Part shown: positions 7,454-16,093 of the stretch, piece by piece
How positions within the stretch are numbered: the first letter of the stretch is position 1
Layout: every line of letters begins with the position of its first letter
Assembly (NCBI RefSeq): GCF_022690685.1
Contig: NZ_JALCYY010000005.1
Span: forward strand, 1-64,000
Source of the DNA: Anaeromyxobacter terrae
GTDB lineage: Bacteria > Myxococcota > Myxococcia > Myxococcales > Anaeromyxobacteraceae
Length of the DNA stretch: 64,000 nt
Direction: 5' to 3'
Translations under genes and position numbers: made by a program
Notes under the pieces: generated by a model
Told to the model about the DNA's origin: nothing
Seen by the model: only the letters and a program-made list of their open reading frames with translations
The model's database searches: none

Positions 7454-8356
7454 ATGGAGCAATTCTTCCAGCAGCTGACGAACGGGCTCGCCGTCGGGAG
7501 CATCTACGCCCTGATCGCGCTCGGGTACACGATGGTGTACGGCGTGCTCCGGCTCATCAACTTCGCGCACGGGGACCTCTTCACCTACGGCGCGTACCTG
7601 GGGATGACGCTCCTCACGTCGTTCCTCCTCCACGACCACCTCGGCCTCGCGCTCGGGCTCGTCGTGCTGGCGGTGATGGTGATGGGGCTCGTCGCGGTCA
7701 TCGGGGTGATCCTGGAGCGGGCGGCGTATCGGCCGCTGCGGGAGTCCCCTCGCCTGTCGGCGGTGGTCTCCGCGCTGGGTGCCTCGATCTTCCTCCAGAA
7801 CGCCCTCATGCTCGTCTACGGGGCCCGCTACCAGGTCTACCCGGACATCCTCCCGCAGACGACGGTGTCGCTCCTCGGCCAGCAGGTGCCGGTGATGCGC
7901 ATCGCCGTGGTGCTGGTGTCGGTCACCATCATGGCGGCCCTGTACCTGTTCGTGCAGAAGACCAAGGTCGGCACCGCCATCCGCGCCGCCGCGATCGACC
8001 AGGGTGCGGCGCGGCTCATGGGGATCGACGTGAACAAGGTGGTCACGATCGTCTTCGTGATCGGCCCCGCCCTCGGCGGCGGGGCGGGCCTCCTCGTCGG
8101 CCTCTACTACGGGCAGATCAGCTTCACCATGGGCTGGATCTACGGGATGAAGGCGTTCACGGCCGCCATCCTCGGCGGGATCGGCAACATCCCCGGCGCG
8201 ATGGTGGGCGGGCTCCTGCTCGGCGTCGTGGAGGCGCTCGGCGCGGCCTACGTGTCGTTCGCCTGGAAGGACGCGTTCGCCTTCCTCGTGCTCATCCTCA
8301 TCCTCATCGTGCGGCCCTCCGGCCTCCTCGGCGAGCGCGTGGCGGAGAAGATCTGA
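7454..8356 (+). CDS. livH: Branched-chain amino acid ABC transporter permease LivH (system 1)
   Basis: 300 aa with 8 or so membrane segments. The family signature IYALIALGYTMVYGVLRLIN, followed by FAHGD, is near residues 17-42; ERAAYRPLR near 89-97 and the EAA-like loop AILGGIGNIPGAMVGG near 236-252 contact the ATPases. It is half of the inner-membrane channel with LivM. The TGA overlaps the ATG of livM in TGATG, so the two are translationally coupled. Confidence 0.92.
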   Translation: MEQFFQQLTNGLAVGSIYALIALGYTMVYGVLRLINFAHGDLFTYGAYLGMTLLTSFLLHDHLGLALGLVVLAVMVMGLVAVIGVILERAAYRPLRESPRLSAVVSALGASIFLQNALMLVYGARYQVYPDILPQTTVSLLGQQVPVMRIAVVLVSVTIMAALYLFVQKTKVGTAIRAAAIDQGAARLMGIDVNKVVTIVFVIGPALGGGAGLLVGLYYGQISFTMGWIYGMKAFTAAILGGIGNIPGAMVGGLLLGVVEALGAAYVSFAWKDAFAFLVLILILIVRPSGLLGERVAEKI

Positions 8357-9327
8357 TGGCGGCACGCACCACGACCCGCCTCGCGATCGGGTACGCCCTC
8401 GCGGTCGCCTTCATCGCGGCGGCGCCCCTCTTCCTCGACGCGTACTGGCTCGACGTGCTGAACAGCGTCGGGCTCTACGTCCTCCTGGCCCTGAGCCTCA
8501 ACCTCATCCTGGGCGACGCCGGCCTCTTCAACATGGGGCACGCCGCCTTCTACGCGGTGGGGGCCTACACCACCGCGATCCTCAGCACCCGGTTCCAGAT
8601 CCCCATCCTCTGGACGCTCCCGGCGAGCGCCGTGGTGGCGGCGCTCTTCGCGACGCTGGTGGCCCGCCCCGTCGTCCACCTGCGCGGCGACTACCTGCTC
8701 GTCGTGACCATCGGGCTCGGCGAGATCGTGCGGATCGCGCTCGTGAACGACGTCTTCGGGCTCACCGGCGGCGCGAACGGGATCTTCGGCATCGCTCGCC
8801 CGACGGTGTTCGGCCTCAAGATTCGCCGGCCCCACGAGTTCCTCTACCTGATCTGGGCCTTCGTGGCGGTTACGGTGCTCCTGTTCCACCGCCTCGAGCA
8901 GTCCCGCTTCGGCCGCGCCCTCAACTACCTCCGGGAGGATCCCGTCGCCGCGGAGGGCAGCGGCGTGAACACGGCCCGATACCGCCTGCTCGCCTTCGCG
9001 CTGGGTGCGGCCTGGGCGGGGATGACCGGCACCCTCTACGCCGCCAAGATGACGATCATCTCGCCCGAGTCGTTCGGCTTCTGGGAGTCGGTGGTCCTCT
9101 TCCTGATGGTGATCCTCGGCGGCTCCGGCTCCATCCCAGGCGTCATCCTCGGCGCGACCCTCGTCGTGGTGCTCCCGGAGGTGTTTCGCGGCTTCGCGAG
9201 CGCCCGCATGCTGGTCTTCGGCCTCGTGATGATGGTGATGATGGTCGTCCGGCCCCAGGGGCTCCTCGCGTTCCGCATCCTCCGCTTCAAGGAGTCCGAC
9301 GTGCGCCGGGCAGGAGCGTCGCAGTGA
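8356..9327 (+). CDS. livM: Branched-chain amino acid ABC transporter permease LivM (system 1)
   Basis: 323 aa from ATG 8356. The LivM signature ALSLNLILGDAGLFNMGHAA is followed by FYAVGAYTTAIL; later come LRGDYLLVVTIGLGEIVRI and the coupling loop VILGGSGSIPGVILGA. It forms the second half of the channel. GTG of livG overlaps its TGA in GTGA (9324-9327). A His-poor, charged C-terminal tail of about 15 residues is the only feature outside the family core. Confidence 0.92.
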   Translation: MAARTTTRLAIGYALAVAFIAAAPLFLDAYWLDVLNSVGLYVLLALSLNLILGDAGLFNMGHAAFYAVGAYTTAILSTRFQIPILWTLPASAVVAALFATLVARPVVHLRGDYLLVVTIGLGEIVRIALVNDVFGLTGGANGIFGIARPTVFGLKIRRPHEFLYLIWAFVAVTVLLFHRLEQSRFGRALNYLREDPVAAEGSGVNTARYRLLAFALGAAWAGMTGTLYAAKMTIISPESFGFWESVVLFLMVILGGSGSIPGVILGATLVVVLPEVFRGFASARMLVFGLVMMVMMVVRPQGLLAFRILRFKESDVRRAGASQ

Positions 9328-10091
9328 GCGCGCTCCTCGAGGTCCGCGGCGTCACGAAGAGCTTCGGCGGGCTCACCGCGGTGAGCGACGTCTCGTTCGA
9401 CGTCGAGGCGGGGTCCGTCGTCGGCCTCATCGGGCCGAACGGCGCAGGCAAGACCACCACCTTCAACCTCATCACCGGCAACTACCGCGCCGATCGCGGG
9501 ACCATCCGCTTCGAGGACCGGGCGATCGACCGGATGCGGACGCACAAGATCGTGCAGGCGGGGATCGCCCGCACGTTCCAGAACGTCCGCCTCTTCCAGC
9601 AGCTCTCCGCCGTCGAGAACGTCCTCGCCGGCCGACACTGCCGCACGAAGAGCGGGGCCCTCGGCGCGCTCCTCCGCCCGCCCTGGCAGGTCCGCGAGGA
9701 GCGCGAGGCGGCGGCGCGCGCGGTGGAGGAGCTCGCCTTCGTCGGCCTGAGCGGCCACGCCATGGAGCTCGCGAAGAACCTCGCCTACGGCGACCAGCGG
9801 CGCCTGGAGATCGCGCGGGCGCTCGCGGCGGACCCGCGGCTCGTCATCCTGGACGAGCCGGCCGGCGGCATGAACGAGCAGGAGACCGAGGAGCTCATCG
9901 GGCTCATCGGCCGGATCCGAAAGCGCGGCATCACCATCCTGCTCATCGAGCATGACATGAGCCTCGTGATGCGAGCCTGCGAGCACATCGTGGTCCTGGA
10001 GTACGGGGAGAAGATCGCCGAGGGTCCCCCCGCCTCGATCCAGGCGAACCCGCGCGTGATCGAGGCGTACCTCGGCACGGAGGAGGTCTAG
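9324..10091 (+). CDS. livG: Branched-chain amino acid ABC transporter ATPase LivG (system 1)
   Basis: 255 aa from a GTG start. Walker A GPNGAGKTT is at 37-45, followed by the LivG-specific IARTFQNVRLF. The signature segment LAYGDQRRLEIARAL, Walker B LVILDEPAGGMN and H-loop LLIEHDM follow in order. The LSGGQ motif is replaced by AYGDQ, normal for LivG. It hydrolyses ATP on the cytoplasmic face as a heterodimer with LivF. TAG overlaps the livF GTG by one base. Confidence 0.93.
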   Translation: MSALLEVRGVTKSFGGLTAVSDVSFDVEAGSVVGLIGPNGAGKTTTFNLITGNYRADRGTIRFEDRAIDRMRTHKIVQAGIARTFQNVRLFQQLSAVENVLAGRHCRTKSGALGALLRPPWQVREEREAAARAVEELAFVGLSGHAMELAKNLAYGDQRRLEIARALAADPRLVILDEPAGGMNEQETEELIGLIGRIRKRGITILLIEHDMSLVMRACEHIVVLEYGEKIAEGPPASIQANPRVIEAYLGTEEV

Positions 10092-10822
10092 TGGACGCGC
10101 CGCTCCTCGAGACGCGCGGCCTGCGGGTCAAGTACGGCAACGTCGAGGCCCTGCACGGCATCGACATCGCCGCCCGGCAGGGCGAGATCGTCAGCATCCT
10201 GGGCGCGAACGGCGCCGGGAAGTCCACCACCCTCCGCGCCATCAGCGGCCTGCTTCGCCCGTCCGGCGGCGAGATCCGCTACGACGGCAAGCCGGCGGCG
10301 GGCATCCCGGCGCACGAGCGGGTGCGGCTCGGGATCGCGCAGGCGCCGGAGGGCCGGCGGATCTTCGGCACGCTCACCGTGAGGGAGAACCTCATCCTGG
10401 GCGCGTTCACCCGGACCGACAAGGAGGAGATCGCCGCCTCCGCCGCGTGGATCTACAAGCTCTTCCCGGTGCTCGAGGCGCGGCGCCTGCAGCTCGCCGG
10501 CACGCTCTCCGGCGGCGAGCAGCAGATGCTCGCCATCGGGCGGGCGCTCATGGCGAAGCCGCGCGTCCTCCTCCTCGACGAGCCCTCCCTCGGCCTCGCC
10601 CCGCTGCTCGTGAAGGCCATCTTCCGCACGCTGCGCGAGATCAACGAGCAGACGGGCGTGACGGTGGTGCTGGTGGAGCAGAACGCCCGCGCGGCGCTGA
10701 AGCTCGCCCACCGCGGGTACGTGATGGAGGTCGGCCGGATCGTGCTCGAGGGCCCGGCCGCGACCCTCGCGTCCGATCCGAAGGTGCAGGCGGCTTACCT
10801 GGGGGGGAAGACAGGAGCCTGA
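10091..10822 (+). CDS. livF: Branched-chain amino acid ABC transporter ATPase LivF (system 1)
   Basis: 243 aa from GTG 10091. Walker A GANGAGKST, signature LSGGEQQMLAIGRAL, Walker B VLLLDEPSLGLAP and the LivF-type switch LVEQNAR (Gln in place of the usual H-loop His) are all present. It is the last gene of the system 1 operon, which then meets the convergent rarD gene across a 91-bp gap containing the G-rich repeat. Confidence 0.93.
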   Translation: MDAPLLETRGLRVKYGNVEALHGIDIAARQGEIVSILGANGAGKSTTLRAISGLLRPSGGEIRYDGKPAAGIPAHERVRLGIAQAPEGRRIFGTLTVRENLILGAFTRTDKEEIAASAAWIYKLFPVLEARRLQLAGTLSGGEQQMLAIGRALMAKPRVLLLDEPSLGLAPLLVKAIFRTLREINEQTGVTVVLVEQNARAALKLAHRGYVMEVGRIVLEGPAATLASDPKVQAAYLGGKTGA

Positions 10823-10839
10823 GCGACAGCCTCGCGGTC

Positions 10840-10875
10840 GGGGTCGGGGTCGGGGTCGGGGGGTCGGGGTCGGGG
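10840..10875 (+). repeat. G-quadruplex-forming GGGGTC tandem repeat
   Basis: Six runs of four or more G (10840-10843, 10846-10849, 10852-10855, 10858-10863, 10866-10869 and 10872-10875) are each separated by TC. This is a near-perfect hexamer tandem repeat in the gap between the convergent livF1 and rarD ends. The plus strand can form a G-quadruplex and so could stop transcription or replication. A repeat this regular is also likely to vary in copy number between strains. Confidence 0.7.
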
Positions 10876-10913
10876 CGAGGGCGAGGCGGATCGCCCAGGG
10901 CAGCCCCGGCCGA

Positions 10914-11813
10914 TCACCCCGCCTGCCGCCGCGCCAGCGCCAGCGCCTCGATCGAGTAGATCGCGAGCGAGAGCCAGATGCAGCCGAAGGTCAGGGCGTG
11001 CGCCGCGGAGAACGGCTCCCGGAAGACCAGCACGGCGATGGCGAACTGGACGGTCGGGTTCACGTACTGGAGGAGCCCGATCGTCGAGAGCCGGAGCCGC
11101 TGGACGCCCAGCGCGAACAGCATGAGCGGGATGGCGGTCACGACCCCGCTCGCGGCGAGGAAGGTCGTCACGCGCGCGCCGGCGCCGAAGTGGCCCGCGT
11201 GCGCCGCCCCGAGCGACGCGAGGTAGAGCGCCGCGATGGGCGTGAGGAGCGCCACCTCCCCGAGGAGCCCCGCGGTCGCGTCGACCCGCACCCGCTTGCG
11301 GATGAGCCCGTACAGGCCGAAGGTGAACGCGAGGGCGAGCGCGACCCACGGGAACGTGCCCGCCCGGACGACGAGCGCGACCACGCCGACCGCCGCGATG
11401 ACCACCGCGATCCGCTGCGCGCGCGTGAGCGGCTCGCGCAGGAACACCACGCCGAGGAGCACCGAGACGAGCGGGTTGACGAAGTAGCCGAGGCTCGCCT
11501 CCAGGACCCGCCCGGCGTTCACCGCCCAGACGTAGACGAGCCAGTTCGCCGAGATGAAGACCGCGCTCACGGCGAGGCTCGGGAGCGTCCGAGGCGCGCG
11601 GAGCTGCCGGAGGACGTCCCCCCAGCGCCGCTGGAGCGTCACGAGCGCGGCCACGAACAGCGTCGAGCAGACGATCCGGTAGGCCAGGATCTCGGGGGCG
11701 GGCACGCCGGCGAGGGCATGGAAGTAGAGCGGGAACAGCCCCCACATGAGATACGCGGCGGCGGCGTAGCCGACCCCCGCCGCGCGGCGGGCCCCTTCCG
11801 CAGGCGACTTCAC
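10914..11813 (-). CDS. rarD: RarD-type EamA permease
   Basis: 299 aa from GTG 11813, close to the usual RarD length (~295). Ten membrane segments include the diagnostic YLMWGLFPLYFHAL near 18-31, ISANWLVYVWAVN, and LEASLGYFVNPLVSVLLG. The C-terminal repeat is LLQYVNPTVQFAIAVLVF. RarD belongs to the drug/metabolite transporter superfamily; its substrate is not defined (chloramphenicol-sensitivity in name only). GTG overlaps the upstream eamA stop by 4 bp. It is the last gene of the 20.8-10.9 kb minus-strand train. Confidence 0.85.
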   Translation of the reverse strand: MKSPAEGARRAAGVGYAAAAYLMWGLFPLYFHALAGVPAPEILAYRIVCSTLFVAALVTLQRRWGDVLRQLRAPRTLPSLAVSAVFISANWLVYVWAVNAGRVLEASLGYFVNPLVSVLLGVVFLREPLTRAQRIAVVIAAVGVVALVVRAGTFPWVALALAFTFGLYGLIRKRVRVDATAGLLGEVALLTPIAALYLASLGAAHAGHFGAGARVTTFLAASGVVTAIPLMLFALGVQRLRLSTIGLLQYVNPTVQFAIAVLVFREPFSAAHALTFGCIWLSLAIYSIEALALARRQAG

Positions 11814-12778
11814 TGGCGCGCCGTCTCGACGCGGGAGAGGAGCAGCACGGCGCCGAGGATGAGCGCTCCGCCCGCGGCCCGGACCCAGGTCACCTGCTCG
11901 CCGAGCAGGGCGGCGGCGAGGACGAGCGTGGTCACGGGCTCGAGGGTGGAATAGACGGAGGCCCGCACAGGCCCGAGCCGCTCGAGACCTGCCAGGAAGA
12001 ACGCGACCGCGAGCACCGTGCAGACGATCGCGATGGCGAGCACCGCGGCCCAGCCCACCGGCGTCCGGGGGAGCTGCGGGCCCCGCAGCAGGACCACGCC
12101 CGCGAAGACCACGGCCGCGGCCGAGCTGACCACGGTGGTCGAGGCCGTCGGCGTGATGCCGGCCGGGAGCCGGCCCCCGGTGAGGATGTAGACCGAGTAG
12201 ATGAGCGCCGCGAGCACGCCGAAGAAGATGCCGAGCGGCGACCCGTCCACCGCCCTCCCGATGGTGAGCAGGCTCCCGAGGAGCGCCATGCCGATGGCGA
12301 CGAGCTGCGCGCCGGACAGGGGGTGGCGGAACACGACGCGGGCCAGGATCGCGACGAGCGCGGGGTAGAGGTACAGGAGCAGCGCGGCGAGCCCGGCCGA
12401 CGCGAGGCTCACCGCGGTGAAGTACGAGAACGCCTGCCCCGCGTACCCGATCGCCCCCATGCCGACCAGCATGGCGAGCCCCCTGCCCCGCGGGACCGCC
12501 GCGCCGCGGAGCGCGAGCACGAGCCACATGAGCGCGGCGGCGATGGTGAAGCGGAGGAGGAGGAGCGTGGAGGTGTCCACGCCCGACGCGTAGGCGAGGC
12601 GCGCGAAGATGGGCAGCGTGCCGAAGCACACCGCGGACGCCGCCACGTAGGCGACTCCGAGCGCCGTGCCGCGCCCGCGCGGATGGCGGCCGGCGCCGGC
12701 CGGCTCCAGTGCGCCGGGGCACGGCGGCACGGCTGCCTCGACGTCCACCTTCGTCGTCTGGGACTCGGTCGCGGGCAC
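11810..12778 (-). CDS. EamA family DMT permease
   Basis: 322 aa. About 38 hydrophilic residues precede two EamA repeats (about 42-175 and 185-315). The pattern VCFGTLPIFARLAYASGV opens repeat 1 and STLEPVTTLVLAAALLGEQ sits in the second half. It is probably an inner-membrane exporter of amino acids or other small metabolites, by family. It is coupled to rarD through a 4-bp overlap and lies 51 bp after lysE. Confidence 0.83.
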   Translation of the reverse strand: MPATESQTTKVDVEAAVPPCPGALEPAGAGRHPRGRGTALGVAYVAASAVCFGTLPIFARLAYASGVDTSTLLLLRFTIAAALMWLVLALRGAAVPRGRGLAMLVGMGAIGYAGQAFSYFTAVSLASAGLAALLLYLYPALVAILARVVFRHPLSGAQLVAIGMALLGSLLTIGRAVDGSPLGIFFGVLAALIYSVYILTGGRLPAGITPTASTTVVSSAAAVVFAGVVLLRGPQLPRTPVGWAAVLAIAIVCTVLAVAFFLAGLERLGPVRASVYSTLEPVTTLVLAAALLGEQVTWVRAAGGALILGAVLLLSRVETARQ

Positions 12779-12829
12779 GGCGCGAGGACATATCAGCCCG
12801 CGCGCCGAGGGGCAAAGGGCGCGGGCACG

Positions 12830-13462
12830 TCAGCGCGCGAGCGCGCTCAGCGCGCCGAGGCCCATGTAGACCGCGCCGCTCACGTAGCGCTCACCGCGGG
12901 CGAAGGCCGGGTTCTTTCGCAGCCAGGCCCCGAGGCCGCCGGCGAGGAGCACGTACCCGCTGTCGGTGACGATGGCGAGCGTCACGAAGACGAAGCCCAG
13001 GAGCAGGATCTGCACCGTCACCGAGGCACGCGCCGGATCGGCGAACTGCGGCAGGAAGGCGAGGAAGAACAGCGCCGTCTTGGGGTTGAGCGCCGCCACC
13101 AGGAAGGCCTGACGGAGGACCGCGCGCGGCGGAGCGGCTGCAGGAGCGGCGTCCGCGGCCCCGAGCGACGCGCCGCGATCGAGCACCCGGCGGACGCCGA
13201 GGAGCACGAGGTAGGCGGCCCCGAGGTACCTCACGAAGGAGAAGGCCACGGGGGAAGACGCGAGCAGCGCCGCGAGGCCGAGGGCGGCCGCGGCGGCGTG
13301 GACCGTGTTCCCGAGCCCGACCCCCAGCACCGACATGAACCCGGCGCGCCGGCCGAGGCTCATGCTGCGCGCGACGATGAACAGCACCGCCGGGCCCGGC
13401 GTGAGCGTCAGGGCGAGCGTGGCGGCGACGAAGAGCGCGAGCTTCTGTGGCGGGATGGGCAT
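12830..13462 (-). CDS. LysE/RhtB family amino-acid exporter
   Basis: 210 aa, six hydrophobic segments. It has the family N-terminus LTPGPAVLFIVARSMSLGRR and GNTVHAAAAALGLAALL, and FLVAALNPKTALFFLAFLPQF in the middle. RhtB-type proteins export amino acids such as threonine, homoserine, leucine or lysine by proton exchange. It starts 12 bp after azlD on the same strand, directly linking it to the branched-chain export pair. Confidence 0.9.
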   Translation of the reverse strand: MPIPPQKLALFVAATLALTLTPGPAVLFIVARSMSLGRRAGFMSVLGVGLGNTVHAAAAALGLAALLASSPVAFSFVRYLGAAYLVLLGVRRVLDRGASLGAADAAPAAAPPRAVLRQAFLVAALNPKTALFFLAFLPQFADPARASVTVQILLLGFVFVTLAIVTDSGYVLLAGGLGAWLRKNPAFARGERYVSGAVYMGLGALSALAR

Positions 13463-13474
13463 GGCGGCGCCGGC

Positions 13475-13795
13475 TCAGGCCGGGACGAGCGCCTGCAACG
13501 TCCAGAGCGCCGCCATCCCGACGGCGATGGTGAGGACCACGTTCCGCGTCCGCCAGGCGACGAGGGCCGCGACGACGCCCGCCACGAGCCGCAGGTTCCC
13601 GGGGCGCAGGTCGAGCGCCCCCTCGCGCACGAGCAGCTCCGGGAAGACGATCGCGGAGAGCACGGCGGGCGGGACGAAGCGCAGCGCGTGGGTGACGATG
13701 GGCGGCAGCTCCACCTTCCCGAGGAGCGCGATGAAGGAGAGCCGGATGGCGAAGGTGACGAGCCCGGCGACGACGAGGACCGGAAACCAGCTCAT
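13475..13795 (-). CDS. azlD: AzlD family branched-chain amino acid export subunit
   Basis: 106 aa, four hydrophobic segments, usual length for AzlD. RLSFIALLGKVELPPIVTHA (loop) and LRFVPPAVLSAIVFPELL are typical of the family. AzlD is the small partner of AzlC in exporting leucine, isoleucine and valine (and 4-azaleucine). ATG overlaps the azlC TGA by 4 bp, consistent with stoichiometric synthesis. Confidence 0.9.
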   Translation of the reverse strand: MSWFPVLVVAGLVTFAIRLSFIALLGKVELPPIVTHALRFVPPAVLSAIVFPELLVREGALDLRPGNLRLVAGVVAALVAWRTRNVVLTIAVGMAALWTLQALVPA

Positions 13796-14508
13796 GCCCG
13801 CCTCGCGTCCACGAGCAGCCCGACGAGGATCCCCACCAGCGCGGCGAGCACCAGGCCGAGCTTGTACGGGACCCCCACCACCATCACCGCGAGGAGCCCG
13901 GCGGCGATCGCGGCCGCGGCGGCCGCCACGTCCTTCAGCGCGGGGATGACGAGCGCGATGAAGGTGAGCGCGAGCGTGAAGTCGAGCGACCAGCGCTGCG
14001 GCACCGCGGCGCCGAGGAACACTCCCGCGGCGGTGCTGGCCTGCCAGGCGGCCCAGAGGGTCAGCCCGGCGCCGAGGAAGTACCAGTGGCGGTGCGGCGA
14101 GACGTCGGGCCGGTCGCCGTCGCGCGCGTAGCGTGAGGCCGCCACGGCGTAGGCCTCGTCGGTGAGGAGGTAGGCGAGGACGAGCTTCCAGCCCGTCCCC
14201 AGGTGCTGGAGGCGCGGCGCGACGGAGGCGCTGTACAGCGCGTGGCGCAGGTTGACGACGAACACGGTCACCACCAGGACCACCGCCGGCGCGCCCTCGC
14301 GGATGAGCTGCGTCGCGATGAACTGCGCCGACCCGGCGAACACCACCGAGGACATCGCCTGGGCGGTGAGCGCCGGGAGGCCCGCGCCGAGCGCGAGCAG
14401 GCCGTAGATCATCCCGAAGGGCGCGACGCCGAGCAGGATGGGGAGCTCGTCGCGGCAGCCGGCCAGGAACTCCCGGCCCTGCGCCGAGCGCGGTGAGGCG
14501 ATGGACAT
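13792..14508 (-). CDS. azlC: AzlC family branched-chain amino acid export subunit
   Basis: 238 aa from ATG 14508; the open frame extends 20 codons upstream, but ATG 14508 fits AzlC length. LLGVAPFGMIYGLLALGAGL, SSVVFAGSAQFIATQLI and VFVVNLRHALYSASVAP are canonical. It forms the large subunit of the exporter with AzlD. It begins 56 bp after livF2, so an exporter of branched-chain amino acids lies immediately downstream of an importer on the same strand. Confidence 0.92.
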   Translation of the reverse strand: MSIASPRSAQGREFLAGCRDELPILLGVAPFGMIYGLLALGAGLPALTAQAMSSVVFAGSAQFIATQLIREGAPAVVLVVTVFVVNLRHALYSASVAPRLQHLGTGWKLVLAYLLTDEAYAVAASRYARDGDRPDVSPHRHWYFLGAGLTLWAAWQASTAAGVFLGAAVPQRWSLDFTLALTFIALVIPALKDVAAAAAAIAAGLLAVMVVGVPYKLGLVLAALVGILVGLLVDARRA

Positions 14509-14564
14509 CCCGGAAAGATAGCGTCCCGGCGCGCGCGTGGACACACTGCGCGCGCCCGCCCGCG

Positions 14565-15287
14565 TCACTCGCCGAGATACGCCTTGCGGACCTCCGGCGA
14601 GGCGAGCAGCTCCTTGCCGGTCCCCTGCATCACCACGTTGCCGGTCTCGAGCACGTAGGCGCGGTGCGCGAGCTGGAGCGCCTTGTGGGCGTTCTGCTCG
14701 ACGAGGAGGAGCGAGACGCCCGACGCGTTCACCTCGCGCAGCACGCTGAAGATCCGCTCGACGACCTGCGGCGCGAGGCCCAGCGACGGCTCGTCGAGCA
14801 GCATCAGCTTCGGCCGGCTCATGAGCGCGCGGGCGACGGCCAGCATCTGCTGCTCGCCGCCGGAGAGCGTGCCCGCCACCTGGTTGCGGCGCTCGGCGAG
14901 GATCGGGAACAGCGAGAACTGCTTCTCGGCGTCCTCGGCGATCCCGGCCCGGTCCTTCCGGAGGTACGCGCCGAGGTCGAGGTTCTCGCGCACCGTGAGG
15001 TTGAGGAAGATCCCTCGCCCCTCGGGCGCGTGCGCCATGCCGCGGGCCACGAGCGCGTGCGAGGGGAGCTTCGTGACGTCCTCCCCCTGGAAGTGGATCG
15101 CGCCGGTGCTCGGCTTGAGCATCTTCGAGACGGCGCGCAGGGTGGTGGTCTTGCCCGCGCCGTTCGCGCCGATGAGCGCCACCACCTGGCCCTGCGAGAC
15201 CTCGAGCGAGACCCCGCGGAGCGCCTCGATGGCGCCGTAGTGGACCCGCAGGTCCCTCACCTGGAGGATGAGGCCGTTGCCGGTCAT
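14565..15287 (-). CDS. livF: Branched-chain amino acid ABC transporter ATPase LivF (system 2)
   Basis: 240 aa. Walker A GANGAGKTT, signature LSGGEQQMLAVARAL, Walker B LMLLDEPSLGLAP and LivF switch LVEQNAHKAL are present. It pairs with LivG. The ATG overlaps the livG2 stop in ATGA. It is followed 56 bp later by azlC. Confidence 0.93.
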   Translation of the reverse strand: MTGNGLILQVRDLRVHYGAIEALRGVSLEVSQGQVVALIGANGAGKTTTLRAVSKMLKPSTGAIHFQGEDVTKLPSHALVARGMAHAPEGRGIFLNLTVRENLDLGAYLRKDRAGIAEDAEKQFSLFPILAERRNQVAGTLSGGEQQMLAVARALMSRPKLMLLDEPSLGLAPQVVERIFSVLREVNASGVSLLLVEQNAHKALQLAHRAYVLETGNVVMQGTGKELLASPEVRKAYLGE

Positions 15288-16093
15288 CGCGCGCCCTCCG
15301 GGGTGATCGCGATGTGCTTCTCCTCGAGGTACGCGTCGCCCAGGTAGGCCTCGATGACCTTCGGGTTCTTCCGGATGGCCTCGGGCTTGCCCTGCGCGAT
15401 GGTCACGCCGTGGTCGAGCACGAGCAGCCGCTCCGAGACGCCCATCACGAGCCGCATGTCGTGCTCGATGACGAGGATCGAGATGCCGAACCGATCGCGG
15501 ATGTCGCGGATGAGCTGCATGAGCTCGACCTTCTCGGCGGCGTTCATGCCGGCCGCCGGCTCGTCGAGGCAGAGCACCTTGGGGCCGGTCGCGAGCGCCC
15601 GGGCGATCTCCAGCCGGCGCTGCTCGCCGTAGGGCAGGTTCCGCGAGACCTCGTCGCGCCGGTGCGAGAGCCCCATCACCTTCAGGTACTCCTCGGCGCG
15701 GGCGAGGATGCGGGACTCCTCGGTGCGGTGGCGCGCGGTGAGGAACAGCGCGTCGAAGAAGCCGCTCGTCGCCCGCGCGTGGCAGGCGACCCGCACGTTG
15801 TCGAGCGCGGTGAGCTGCTTGTAGAGGCGGATGTTCTGGAAGGTCCGGGCCACGCCCTTCGCGCAGATCTCGTGCGGGCGCTGGGCGTTCACGAGCTCGC
15901 CCGCCACCCGGACCTCGCCCTCGCTCGGCGTGTACACGCCGGTGATGGCGTTGAAGGCGGTGGTCTTCCCGGCGCCGTTCGGGCCGATGAGGCCGACGAG
16001 CTCGCCGGGCTGCATCACCAGGTTGAAGTCGGCGAGGGCCTTGAGGCCCCCGAACCGCATGGTGACGGACTTCGCCTCGAGGGGCGCGCTCAT
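15284..16093 (-). CDS. livG: Branched-chain amino acid ABC transporter ATPase LivG (system 2)
   Basis: 269 aa from ATG 16093, a few residues longer than LivG1 because of a C-terminal tail DAYLEEKHIAITPEGAR. Walker A GPNGAGKTT, the LivG segment VARTFQNIRLYKQL, NLPYGEQRRLEIARAL, Walker B VLCLDEPAAGMN and H-loop LVIEHDMRL are intact. It overlaps livM2 by 4 bp (ATGA) and livF2 by 4 bp. Confidence 0.93.
   Translation of the reverse strand: MSAPLEAKSVTMRFGGLKALADFNLVMQPGELVGLIGPNGAGKTTAFNAITGVYTPSEGEVRVAGELVNAQRPHEICAKGVARTFQNIRLYKQLTALDNVRVACHARATSGFFDALFLTARHRTEESRILARAEEYLKVMGLSHRRDEVSRNLPYGEQRRLEIARALATGPKVLCLDEPAAGMNAAEKVELMQLIRDIRDRFGISILVIEHDMRLVMGVSERLLVLDHGVTIAQGKPEAIRKNPKVIEAYLGDAYLEEKHIAITPEGAR

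Noticed and set aside
10840-10875. CRISPR-like repeat
   Set aside because: The repeats are 6-bp tandem units without spacers, and there are no cas genes.
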